IMG/VR virus record: IMGVR_UViG_3300030090_006030 | Location: 1 to 25,383 of that record | Reading direction: 5' to 3' (one strand) | Length of the DNA: 25,383 bases | Origin: a virus | Shown: positions 15,691 to 21,197 of the stretch, in pieces | How the letters are laid out: each line of letters opens with the position of its first letter | How positions within the stretch are numbered: position 1 is the first letter of the stretch | Position numbers and translations under genes: made by a program | The notes under the pieces: model-generated | Seen by the model: only the letters and a program-made list of their open reading frames with translations | The model's database searches: none | Told to the model about the DNA's origin: nothing

Positions 15691-17531
15691 TACAAAAAAT
15701 TAAAAATCTTGCAATTATCTTTGCATTAATATGGTTAATGGGCTCTTGTATTATTGTTAAAGCAAGAGGCGAAAACGACACTGCAACATCAACCAATATA
15801 CTACCTAATGCAGGTACAACATCCTCTAATATGGATAACCATAACTTAGATGGTGTTAACTCAGGCACAGGAAACTTATCAAACAACTCAACCCATAACG
15901 GATTTACTATAACTTGCGGTACAACAATTGATGGTCATTGTGGTAAAGCATTTAATGGAGAATTAGAATCAAGTAGAGATATGAAAGTATCAGCAAGCGA
16001 TACTTTAGTTGGTGTAACAGGTACTGAATCTGGCACAACATACACTGCAACACAAAACAAATTAGATGGAGGAATAATATTAAACTCTTATTTTTCAGTT
16101 CAAAACTGTGAAGATGGATCAAGTTCTTTTAGTTGTGGTGCCTCATCAGGTGCCGATGACAGCTATGTTCTTCATTTAAAAATTAAAGATGCTGATGGTA
16201 ATACATTGGCTGACATGACAACAACAAGACTAGATGACGCTGGTTATTATGGTAATAGTGCAAAATTTGAAGATAGTTTAACTTGGAATGGCACTGGTGG
16301 AGCTAGTTATGAATGGTACTGGCAAGGGTTTGATGGATCTCAAAGCACATCAGCACTTCGAGGACCTAACTTATTAGGTGCTGAATTATTATTAGACTTT
16401 CCAATAGATGACCATGAAGCATTAACAACACAAGAGATTGCAAATATTAACGAAGCATTAAATACAACTGAACTTACAGAGAATGAAATTTATGACATTA
16501 TATCTGGACTAGAGTCTGTTATTGAAGAAGAGTTTTTTGCAACAGGTAACTTAGAAGAAGGTGCTAGAATAGAACTTAGTATAGAAGAAACAGGTTTAAC
16601 TATTGAAGTGGCTTCTACTTCAACTGGGGCTATTATGATGGAATCACCAATGGTACAGGAAACGTTTAGTAGTGTAATGGAAGAAATGCCCATTGAAACT
16701 TTAAAAGAAGAAATGGTTGCAATGGTACAAGAAGAAATGCCTTTTATGGCAATGATGGAAGAACTGGCACCGCCTCCACCGCCTATGGAAATGATGGAAG
16801 AGATGGAAGAAGAAGAGCCACCAATGATGACTATAAGACCTGGACCTATGATGGAAGAAACACCAAAAGAGAAAGAGCCTTCAACAATGAAGGGTTCACC
16901 TATGATGATGGAAGCACCACAAGAAGAAACTATAAAAGAAGAAACGGTTGCAAGTGCTCCTACGAAGATGGTACAACGTCCAAATGAAGAAGAAAAAATT
17001 GAAGAAAAAAAAGAAGCAGTCCAAGAAGAGGAAACAGTTAAAGAAGAAAAAGAAGAAGTAGCTGTTGCCCAAAAAGAAACTGTCAAAGAAGAAGCGGCGT
17101 CTGAAAAAGAGGAATCCGTTAGCGAAACTGCTACAGCATCCGCTGTTTCGACAAAGAAAAAACTTAAACAAAAAAAGGTACAATCGAAAAAAACTCAAAA
17201 GCCCAAGCTTGATAGAGTAATGGCTAAGGTTGATGCTAAGATTAAAAATCCTGTTAAAAATTTACAGTTAAAAAACTTAATAAAAATGGACGCGATGACA
17301 AACGATCAAGCGTCATTAGCTTCATACAATGTGCCTTTTTATAGGGATAAAGACATTTATTTAAACCAATTAAATATATTTGATAACAGACAAATATATG
17401 CAAATACTAGTCTTGCAACGTATATAAAAAATGATAAAGTAGCAGTTAAGGCAGAAATCCTGCATAAACTCAATCTTAAAAAACAAAGATTGATAATTGA
17501 ATTGGAGCAATTGAAAAATGGGAAAACTTAA
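15687..17531 (+). CDS. Exported protein with Met/Glu/Pro-rich domain
   Basis: 614 aa from TTG at 15687 in a TTGA junction; the N-terminus (IQKIKNLAIIFALIWLMGSC) is a signal sequence, with an atypical lipobox-like MGSC. Order: Ser/Thr/Asn-rich beta-like domain (about 30-240, including paired Cys), an acidic helical zone (245-315), then residues 317-408 holding 23 Met among Glu and Pro, a Glu/Lys/Ala coiled-coil-like stretch (about 410-510), a Lys-rich segment, and a compact C-terminal domain (about 530-610) with YNVPFYRDKDIYLNQLN, which I recall from pelagiphage-type contigs. Function is unknown; a tail, fibre or periplasmic structural role or metal binding by the Met-rich part are options. 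It overlaps the next gene by 14 bases. Confidence 0.85.
   Translation: MIQKIKNLAIIFALIWLMGSCIIVKARGENDTATSTNILPNAGTTSSNMDNHNLDGVNSGTGNLSNNSTHNGFTITCGTTIDGHCGKAFNGELESSRDMKVSASDTLVGVTGTESGTTYTATQNKLDGGIILNSYFSVQNCEDGSSSFSCGASSGADDSYVLHLKIKDADGNTLADMTTTRLDDAGYYGNSAKFEDSLTWNGTGGASYEWYWQGFDGSQSTSALRGPNLLGAELLLDFPIDDHEALTTQEIANINEALNTTELTENEIYDIISGLESVIEEEFFATGNLEEGARIELSIEETGLTIEVASTSTGAIMMESPMVQETFSSVMEEMPIETLKEEMVAMVQEEMPFMAMMEELAPPPPPMEMMEEMEEEEPPMMTIRPGPMMEETPKEKEPSTMKGSPMMMEAPQEETIKEETVASAPTKMVQRPNEEEKIEEKKEAVQEEETVKEEKEEVAVAQKETVKEEAASEKEESVSETATASAVSTKKKLKQKKVQSKKTQKPKLDRVMAKVDAKIKNPVKNLQLKNLIKMDAMTNDQASLASYNVPFYRDKDIYLNQLNIFDNRQIYANTSLATYIKNDKVAVKAEILHKLNLKKQRLIIELEQLKNGKT
16635..16910 (+). 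repeat. Low-complexity ATGATGGAAGA repeats inside the Met-rich protein
   Basis: Degenerate copies of ATGATGGAAGA-like units recur through this stretch (for example near 16752, 16790-16815, 16849 and 16905). They encode MMEE-type blocks. The pattern suggests expansion by slippage or unequal recombination, and should vary in length between related phages. Confidence 0.6.
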
Positions 17532-17790
17532 AGATCAATTAGCTGGTATCGCTGCACTCGTTGCAGCTATTGTTGCTATCGGTGGTGGTTTTATCAAGTA
17601 TGGTGAAATTACTACTAAACTAGACGCTTTATCTGAATCTACACCTGAAAGGTCGATTGAGATTGAAGAAAACAGTGGTAATATTATTAGTAATCAACAA
17701 TCTATTAAAATATTAGAAAAGGAAATAGAGCTTCTTAAAGTTCAAATTCAAGAATTAAAAGAGAGCGCATCTAATCCATTATCTCAGTAA
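17518..17790 (+). CDS. Membrane-anchored coiled-coil protein
   Basis: 90 aa. Residues 8-26 (LAGIAALVAAIVAIGGGF) are one transmembrane helix near the N-terminus; residues 30-85 are a long charged coiled coil (ILEKEIELLKVQIQELKES). The layout matches bitopic inner-membrane proteins with a long soluble helix, such as i-spanins (Rz-like), though Rz proteins are usually longer. It lies between exported proteins and upstream of the M15 peptidase, consistent with a lysis or envelope role. It overlaps the previous gene by 14 bases and the following by 1 base. Confidence 0.8.
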   Translation: MGKLKDQLAGIAALVAAIVAIGGGFIKYGEITTKLDALSESTPERSIEIEENSGNIISNQQSIKILEKEIELLKVQIQELKESASNPLSQ

Positions 17791-18209
17791 TGCCTAAACC
17801 ATTAAAAATTTCCGAAGAAGCAGCGGTGCAAATGCCAATGAAGACGGTTGCCTCTTTAATTATGATGGTTGCAATTGGAACCTGGGCTTACTTTGGTATT
17901 AACGAGAAACTTAACCAACACTCAACACAATTAGAATTAATGATGAAAGATTTAGACGCTAACTCTGAATTTAGAATCAAATACCCACGGGGCCAATTAG
18001 GCAAATCTTCTGGTGAGGCAGAACTTTATATGTTGGTGGAGGATCTTTATAAATCTGTTGATCGTTTAAATAAAGCTATTGAGGACGGAATGCACAATAA
18101 AGTGAATATAGAATTTTTACAAAAACAAATGAACAAGGTTTTAATTGATATTGAGAAGCTTAAGGATCGACAAAGAACTTTTGCCAATGGAAATGGAGCA
18201 TATAAATGA
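17790..18209 (+). CDS. Bitopic membrane protein with coiled coil
   Basis: 139 aa. A short soluble N-terminus (LKISEEAAVQMPMKT) is followed by a transmembrane helix at about residues 21-38 and a long helical coiled-coil region (40-130) interrupted by FRIKYPRGQLGKS. I recall the EEAAVQMPMKT-plus-TM form from marine phages, without an assigned function. With the previous gene it makes a tandem pair of membrane-anchored coiled-coil proteins, each starting at the stop of the one before. A role in lysis, in superinfection exclusion or in the virion is possible. Confidence 0.8.
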   Translation: MPKPLKISEEAAVQMPMKTVASLIMMVAIGTWAYFGINEKLNQHSTQLELMMKDLDANSEFRIKYPRGQLGKSSGEAELYMLVEDLYKSVDRLNKAIEDGMHNKVNIEFLQKQMNKVLIDIEKLKDRQRTFANGNGAYK

Positions 18210-18415
18210 TCGAGACTGTGGTAGGACTTTTAATGTTTATTAACGGAGAAATTAAGGAACACAGAATTCAAGAAAATATGGCGGCATGCTTACGTGGTAA
18301 GAGAGTTGCAGAAAGAGATTATAATCCAAGTGTAAGCTACAAGTGTATTAAAGCGAAAGCTGAAACAGAGATATACATGGGCCAAAAGAGTATTAAAAAA
18401 ATAATATTGGAGTAA
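18206..18415 (+). CDS. Small exported or membrane-associated Cys protein
   Basis: 69 aa starting in an ATGA overlap. The first 14 residues (IETVVGLLMFINGE) are a weak hydrophobic segment that could anchor or export it. The rest contains two Cys (AACLRGKRVAER, SYKCIKAKAE) that could form a disulfide if exported. It lies directly upstream of the M15 peptidase gene and downstream of two membrane proteins. No family function is known to me. Confidence 0.75.
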   Translation: MIETVVGLLMFINGEIKEHRIQENMAACLRGKRVAERDYNPSVSYKCIKAKAETEIYMGQKSIKKIILE

Positions 18416-18417
18416 TT

Positions 18418-18882
18418 ATGAAACTAACAGCAAACTTTACATTAGATGAACTTACAAAAAGCCAAACAGCTGAACGTAAAGGCATTAATAATAATCCATC
18501 ACCAGAACAAATAGAAAATTTAAAGGCTTTAGCAGTCAATATATTGCAACCTGTAAGAGCACATTTTGACAAACCATTAATTATATCCTCAGGATTCCGT
18601 TGTGCCCAGCTGTGCATAGAGATAGGTAGCAGTATTAACAGCCAACACGTAGCTGATAACGAAGCAGCTGCAGCAGACTTTGAGATTTGGGGAGTAGATA
18701 ACGAGGTTCTGGCAACATGGATTAAATCAGAGCTAGAATATGACCAGCTTATCCTAGAATTCTGGAAAAAAGGCGAACCTAATTCAGGTTGGGTCCACTG
18801 TTCATACTCAAGAAATCAAAATAGACAACAATCTTTACGAGCTAAAAGAGAAGACGGTAAAGTTAAATATCTTCCCTGGTAA
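18418..18882 (+). CDS. Peptidase M15-type endolysin-like protein
   Basis: 154 aa, the size of single-domain phage L-alanyl-D-glutamate or D-Ala-D-Ala peptidases (Peptidase_M15_3 type). Key segments: LDELTKSQTA at the start, IISSGFRC, GSSINSQH (first zinc His), AAADFE (zinc Asp) and GWVHCSY (second zinc His). The gap from the first His to the Asp is 10 residues rather than the usual 7 (H-x2-G-x-A-A-D), an apparent 3-residue insertion. It would cut cell-wall peptides for lysis or entry. There is no signal peptide, so it needs a holin or virion delivery. GGAG 6-7 bases upstream supports the start. It overlaps the zinc ribbon gene by one base. Confidence 0.88.
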   Translation: MKLTANFTLDELTKSQTAERKGINNNPSPEQIENLKALAVNILQPVRAHFDKPLIISSGFRCAQLCIEIGSSINSQHVADNEAAAADFEIWGVDNEVLATWIKSELEYDQLILEFWKKGEPNSGWVHCSYSRNQNRQQSLRAKREDGKVKYLPW

Positions 18883-19091
18883 TGAGTTTTAAAGTTGTAA
18901 CAGAAATTGTATCTGGAGATTGTCCTTCTTGTGATAATCCATCTTTATTAGTTAACATTGGTAATAATAATTATCGTTGTATAAATTGTGGCGATACCCT
19001 TGAACAAAAAATTAATGGTGTAATTAAATATATTAAAAGCCCTGATAGAACGACCAAATTGGGTTTAAGGTCCGATTGTCTAGATGGCTAA
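18882..19091 (+). CDS. Zinc ribbon protein
   Basis: 69 aa. Two Cys pairs, GDCPSC (14-17) and YRCINCGD (32-35), spaced as in a classic zinc ribbon, then LEQKINGVIKYIKS and a short tail. It is likely a DNA, RNA or protein-binding mini-protein; I recall similar proteins in marine phages. No other domain is present. It starts inside the stop of the peptidase gene and its final codons overlap the start of the following basic peptide gene by 8 bases. Confidence 0.8.
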   Translation: MSFKVVTEIVSGDCPSCDNPSLLVNIGNNNYRCINCGDTLEQKINGVIKYIKSPDRTTKLGLRSDCLDG

Positions 19092-19218
19092 AAAAAGACC
19101 CTTGTTTGGGGTTAGTAACTATACCAAAAAGACCCCTAAGAAGCGCCCTGGGAGGCACGCTAAGAGCTATTCTAAGCGCATCCCTAGGCGGAAGAAGTAC
19201 AGAGGCCAGGGACGATGA
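19084..19218 (+). CDS. 44-aa highly basic protein
   Basis: Reads MAKKRPLFGVSNYTKK, then KKRPGRHAKSYSKR and ends KKYRGQGR: 20 Lys or Arg of 44 and one His, no acidic residues. This form (KKRPGRH followed by KKYRGQGR) is one I recall from marine phage genomes. It is preferred over the other long frame here (19076-19297), whose composition is not protein-like. Extreme charge suggests nucleic acid binding, perhaps DNA condensation or RNA binding. The GC content of this gene is higher than its neighbours because of CGC/AGG/CCT codons. It ends with an ATGA junction. Confidence 0.75.
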   Translation: MAKKRPLFGVSNYTKKTPKKRPGRHAKSYSKRIPRRKKYRGQGR

Positions 19219-19286
19219 TTTGGAGCGTTATTACTTTCTCGTTCTGGTTGTGTTTATATTTTTTAATGATGAATATAATCTATTAA
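19215..19286 (+). CDS. Possible 23-aa membrane peptide
   Basis: Starts at the ATGA junction with the basic protein gene and encodes 23 residues, almost all hydrophobic (IWSVITFSFWLCLYFL), enough for one transmembrane helix. No independent Shine-Dalgarno is visible, but coupling to the upstream stop would suffice. It may be a chance ORF; the coupling and composition are the only support. Confidence 0.35.
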   Translation: MIWSVITFSFWLCLYFLMMNIIY

Positions 19287-19293
19287 TATGTTC

Positions 19294-19322
19294 TTGACAA
19301 CACTCCTACAATAACCTATTCT
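19294..19322 (+). promoter_or_regulatory. Sigma70-type promoter for the small-gene cluster
   Basis: TTGACA (19294-19299), 17 bases, TATTCT (19317-19322). The predicted start near 19329 gives a leader of about 12 bases before the ATG at 19341, with only a weak AGAAAG ribosome site. It is the only clear promoter between same-strand genes and would start a new operon of small proteins. Confidence 0.65.
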
Positions 19323-19340
19323 TATAAAAGAAAGACAAAT

Positions 19341-19529
19341 ATGAGATATACATACATAGTAACAGACGAAGAAGGTAAAGCTGAAGACATTCAAGCTATG
19401 AGTTTTAAAAAAATGTTAAAAAGACTTGATAAAAAGAAAACATTTTGGGTAACTTATAAAAATAAAAAAGGAAATTCTCAAACGAAAGTGATAATAAATG
19501 GTAAAGAACAAAAAAATATTTACGCCTAA
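19341..19529 (+). CDS. Small basic conserved protein
   Basis: 62 aa beginning RYTYIVTDEEGKAEDIQAMS and then Lys-rich (KKMLKRLDKKKTFWVTYKNKK). The beta-strand, charged-turn, helix, strand layout resembles small phage proteins I recall starting MRYTF or MRYTY. It is the first gene after the TTGACA promoter at 19294, so probably early and well expressed. It overlaps the next ORF by 32 bases. Function is unknown. Confidence 0.75.
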   Translation: MRYTYIVTDEEGKAEDIQAMSFKKMLKRLDKKKTFWVTYKNKKGNSQTKVIINGKEQKNIYA

Positions 19530-19659
19530 TGTTTATAACCAATGGTTAGCATTATTCCGTAAAGATTGGGAAGAGAAAAATGAAGAAAAGAGAAAAAGGC
19601 AAAAAATGGGACGGACGGTCAAGAATATCAAACGACCAATACAAGAGGAATTGGAATGA
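19498..19659 (+). CDS. 53-aa basic protein, overlapped in another frame
   Basis: Reads MVKNKKIFTPNVYNQWLALF, then RKDWEEKNEEKRKRQK, and continues to EEELE-like end (PIQEELE). The N-terminal half has a balanced amphipathic helix typical of real protein; the last 80 bases are shared with the next ORF in another frame and look more like a by-product. It starts within the previous gene. Probably a real small gene with an extended overlapping tail. Confidence 0.5.
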   Translation: MVKNKKIFTPNVYNQWLALFRKDWEEKNEEKRKRQKMGRTVKNIKRPIQEELE

Positions 19660-19777
19660 TATATTTGGCAATAGAAACGTGGTTCGGACTGAGGCAAGTT
19701 TTGTAAGTAGAGATTATTCAGATGAAACTATTTACAAATCAGAAAGAAACGGAGAGAGCGATAAGAGCAGCGACTGA
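19580..19777 (+). CDS. Small protein with WDGRSRISND motif
   Basis: 65 aa. Residues 8-30 (KKWDGRSRISNDQYKRNWND) are a form I recall in small marine-phage proteins, which argues that this frame is translated. A strong GGGAAGAG ribosome site lies 5-6 bases before the ATG. The C-terminal half is Ser/Asp/Glu-rich and less convincing. It overlaps the previous ORF by 80 bases and the following by 56 bases, both in different frames. Function is unknown. Confidence 0.6.
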   Translation: MKKREKGKKWDGRSRISNDQYKRNWNDIFGNRNVVRTEASFVSRDYSDETIYKSERNGESDKSSD

Positions 19778-19868
19778 ACAATATAACAAATGGAGGAAAA
19801 ATGAAAACACTAAGAAAGATAGACGAAGCAGCAAGAAAGTGGGAAATAACAAAAGAAAAAAGATATAA
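19722..19868 (+). CDS. Possible 48-aa basic protein
   Basis: Begins KLFTNQKETERAIRAATEQY and becomes very Lys/Arg-rich where it overlaps the next gene (68 bases). The first 27 residues form a plausible amphipathic helix with NKWRKNE. No strong ribosome site is seen. The Lys/Arg-rich tail is probably a frame by-product of the A-rich overlap, so the ORF may be real only in its first half, or not at all. Confidence 0.4.
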   Translation: MKLFTNQKETERAIRAATEQYNKWRKNENTKKDRRSSKKVGNNKRKKI

Positions 19869-19962
19869 AGATGAGTGGTACGAGCTAATAAAAAAATTTA
19901 AACATGAAGATGCTAGTAATTCTGCTATTAATAGGCGGAAATTCAATACAACTAGAAGTTGA
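19801..19962 (+). CDS. 53-aa conserved small protein with strong ribosome site
   Basis: GGAGG lies 4 bases before the ATG, the best Shine-Dalgarno of this cluster. The protein starts KTLRKIDEAARKWEITKEKR and continues YKDEWYELIKKF, an amphipathic helical pattern that I recall as conserved in marine phages. The last 20 residues overlap the next gene in a different frame. No known domain or localisation signal is present. Confidence 0.65.
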   Translation: MKTLRKIDEAARKWEITKEKRYKDEWYELIKKFKHEDASNSAINRRKFNTTRS

Positions 19963-20110
19963 AAAATCTCCTAGTATCAAGTGTACAGAATCAGGCGACA
20001 AGTGGCTAGAGACACACGCTGTGTACAAGGATCAGGTAGCAGGGAACAAGAGACTTCAGGGTTATTATACAAAAGAGAATGCATTAGTATGGGGATACTA
20101 TTGCAAATAA
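19904..20110 (+). CDS. Small exported Cys protein
   Basis: 68 aa. Residues 2-12 (KMLVILLLIGG) form a short signal sequence; the rest has two Cys (SIKCTESG, near residue 27, and the C-terminal YYCK), likely disulfide-bonded after export, and an aromatic-rich end (YYTKENALVWGYYC). It ends exactly where the minus-strand gene ends (no gap), so two small exported proteins converge tail to tail. It contains a short GC-rich purine motif (20034-20055) also found at 23593. Function is unknown. Confidence 0.65.
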   Translation: MKMLVILLLIGGNSIQLEVEKSPSIKCTESGDKWLETHAVYKDQVAGNKRLQGYYTKENALVWGYYCK

Positions 20111-20326
20111 TTACATTTCAAATTCTGCAGCACATTGAAACTGCACGCCTAAGTGATATTTATTAATTATATCAGGATCATAGTTTTGCAGCATTTTTAA
20201 ACCATTTAAATGAGCACTTGCCACACAATCATACCAAGTATTATATAACTGAGTGTGTTTTATAGGCATTTCACAATCTTGGGTAAGAAAAGAGCAAACA
20301 GTTAAAAAAAGAGCAAATTTAGTCAT
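20111..20326 (-). CDS. Minus-strand small secreted Cys protein
   Basis: 71 aa from the ATG at 20326. Signal peptide TKFALFLTVCSFLTQDC, followed by a mature domain with conserved-looking TWYDCVASAHLNGLKML and VQFQC near the end. This shape (signal, WYDC, long helix, K.QF.C) matches small secreted proteins I recall in pelagiphage-type genomes. It is the only minus-strand gene in the small-gene cluster and has its own divergent promoter. The periplasm is its likely location. Function is unknown; superinfection exclusion or inhibition of an envelope enzyme are typical guesses. Confidence 0.7.
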   Translation of the reverse strand: MTKFALFLTVCSFLTQDCEMPIKHTQLYNTWYDCVASAHLNGLKMLQNYDPDIINKYHLGVQFQCAAEFEM

Positions 20327-20354
20327 TGACAAACCTAACGGGTTATCCTATATA
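20326..20354 (+). promoter_or_regulatory. Sigma70-type promoter for the RHH-like gene operon
   Basis: TTGACA (20326-20331), 17 bases, TATATA (20349-20354). The expected start near 20361 gives a 45-base leader to the ATG at 20406, the longest leader of the promoters here. AAAGGA (20388-20393) is the ribosome site but lies 12 bases from the ATG, and ATG-ATA-TAA at 20394-20402 forms a 2-codon minicistron in between. Confidence 0.65.
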
Positions 20355-20378
20355 TTATCTTATATTGTTATTAAACAA
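20349..20378 (-). promoter_or_regulatory. Candidate minus promoter sharing the TATATA box
   Basis: On the minus strand TTGTTT (20378-20373), 18 bases, then the same self-complementary TATATA (20354-20349). It would drive the secreted protein at 20326 with a leader of about 16 bases. The -35 is weak, so this is less sure than its plus partner. Confidence 0.4.
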
Positions 20379-20405
20379 ACTATAAAGAAAGGAATGATAT
20401 AACAT

Positions 20406-20588
20406 ATGACTGATATTAGTAAATATAAAAACGTTTCTTTGTCCAAAGACACGTATCATAAACTGAGCACGCTTATTGATATATTTAAAAAAGTATATCC
20501 CAATACAAGCAGGTCAGGTATGATTACAAAACTTGTGGAAGAAGAAATAGCAAGAAACAAAAAGAAGACTAACGGAAAGGGGAAATAA
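20406..20588 (+). CDS. Putative ribbon-helix-helix-like DNA-binding protein
   Basis: 60 aa. The pattern KNVSLSKDTYHKLSTLIDIF, then NTSRSGMITKLVEEEIARNKK resembles a ribbon-helix-helix repressor: a short strand (NVSLSK), helix A, a turn with NTSRS, and helix B. Length and basic tail fit. If so it is a dimeric DNA-binding regulator, and its own promoter region (20326-20378) with the palindromic TATATA would be a natural operator. It is the first gene of its operon. The identification rests on the pattern only. Confidence 0.6.
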   Translation: MTDISKYKNVSLSKDTYHKLSTLIDIFKKVYPNTSRSGMITKLVEEEIARNKKKTNGKGK

Positions 20589-20762
20589 ATGGAAAAGTTC
20601 ATAATGACTAAAGAACAAAGAAAAGAAATCTTAAAATATATGTGGACTAGGCCCTACGGTGAAGTTGCAGCGTTAATTGCAATTATTGCAGGGATGCAGC
20701 CCATGGAAAGTAAGAAAGAAAATGGAAAAGACAAAAAAGACATGCCCAAGGTGTCTGGGTAA
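20589..20762 (+). CDS. 57-aa protein with hydrophobic segment
   Basis: Starts MEKFIMTKEQRKEILKYMW, followed by RPYGEVAALIAIIAGMQP, a short hydrophobic helix, and a Lys-rich tail. It begins directly after the previous stop with AAAGGGGAAA as ribosome site. The tail overlaps the zinc finger gene by 41 bases. It may associate with membranes; no family is recognised. Confidence 0.55.
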   Translation: MEKFIMTKEQRKEILKYMWTRPYGEVAALIAIIAGMQPMESKKENGKDKKDMPKVSG

Positions 20763-20895
20763 CGGATATATCCGTATCCCAAATGCGTCTGTAGATGTAC
20801 CTAAACAGATTACAATCAATTGTACGATGTGTGATTCGCAAGGTGAAGTATATCTTGCTGATCCTGGTCCTGATACCGCTCCTAAACTGCAGTAA
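20722..20895 (+). CDS. Small zinc finger (DnaJ-type CxxCxGxG-like) protein
   Basis: 57 aa from the ATG at 20722. Two knuckles, CPRCLGNGYIRI and CTMCDSQGEVYL, match the CxxCxGxG-type fold of the DnaJ cysteine-rich domain and of many phage mini zinc fingers. The track-like longer start (20677) would add 15 residues of no protein-like character, so M16 with the AAGAAAGAAA purine tract ahead is preferred. The end overlaps the following lipoprotein ORF by 53 bases in another frame. Likely a nucleic-acid or protein-binding module. Confidence 0.7.
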   Translation: MEKTKKTCPRCLGNGYIRIPNASVDVPKQITINCTMCDSQGEVYLADPGPDTAPKLQ

Positions 20896-20977
20896 AAGTG
20901 GAGGAGTGGACCCTACAACAACAATTGGGAAACAAGTTCTTAAGGAAATAATAAAAAATGGTAACAACAAAAAGTGA
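20843..20977 (+). CDS. Small lipoprotein overlapping the zinc finger gene
   Basis: 44 aa from GTG at 20843: KYILLILVLIPLLNC is a signal peptide with a lipobox-like LLNC, and the mature part SKSGGVDPTTTIGKQVLKEI matches small lipoproteins I recall from marine phages. It is encoded in a different frame from the zinc finger gene it overlaps (53 bases), and its end overlaps the coiled-coil gene by 20 bases. Asn at -1 of the lipobox is unusual, so lipidation is uncertain. Confidence 0.55.
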   Translation: MKYILLILVLIPLLNCSKSGGVDPTTTIGKQVLKEIIKNGNNKK

Positions 20978-21197
20978 CAGTGAAAAGTTTTATAAAATGG
21001 TAGATGAATTGGAAAGTAAAAAAGGCCCCAACGATCTAGAAGAACAGATTAGAATTTTAACCTTTAGAAACGAAACACTTCACAAACAAAACGAAAAACA
21101 AACACAAGAAATAATTGAACTTAGGAATGATAACAAGAAACTTGCACAACAAGTTGACGATTATGTATCAAAACTTAGAAAAAATGGAGTAATTTAA
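20958..21197 (+). CDS. Small coiled-coil protein
   Basis: 79 aa, strongly charged. Residues 25-75 (LEEQIRILTFRNETLHKQ, IIELRNDNKKLAQQVDDYV) give clear heptads, so it should form a dimeric or trimeric coiled coil. No membrane segment or signal. It starts within the lipoprotein gene and ends in a TAATG junction with the next gene. Function is unknown. Confidence 0.75.
   Translation: MVTTKSDSEKFYKMVDELESKKGPNDLEEQIRILTFRNETLHKQNEKQTQEIIELRNDNKKLAQQVDDYVSKLRKNGVI

Noticed and set aside
16490-17198. Long minus-strand ORFs (198 and 100 aa) opposite the Met/Glu-rich domain
   Set aside because: They are Ser/Ile- or Phe-rich mirror images of GAA/ATG-rich codons in the real gene and have no ribosome sites or protein-like composition.
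19076-19297. 73-aa plus ORF over the basic protein
   Set aside because: The overlapping frame at 19084-19218 gives a recognisable small basic phage protein; this frame is composition noise.
19656-19706. 16-aa hydrophobic ORF at an ATGA junction
   Set aside because: It starts MIYLAIETWF and could be a membrane peptide, but it is too short and lies wholly inside another ORF, with no other support.
20683-20970. 95-aa minus ORF over the zinc finger and lipoprotein genes
   Set aside because: Opposed by two plus-strand genes with recognisable motifs; the composition is not protein-like.
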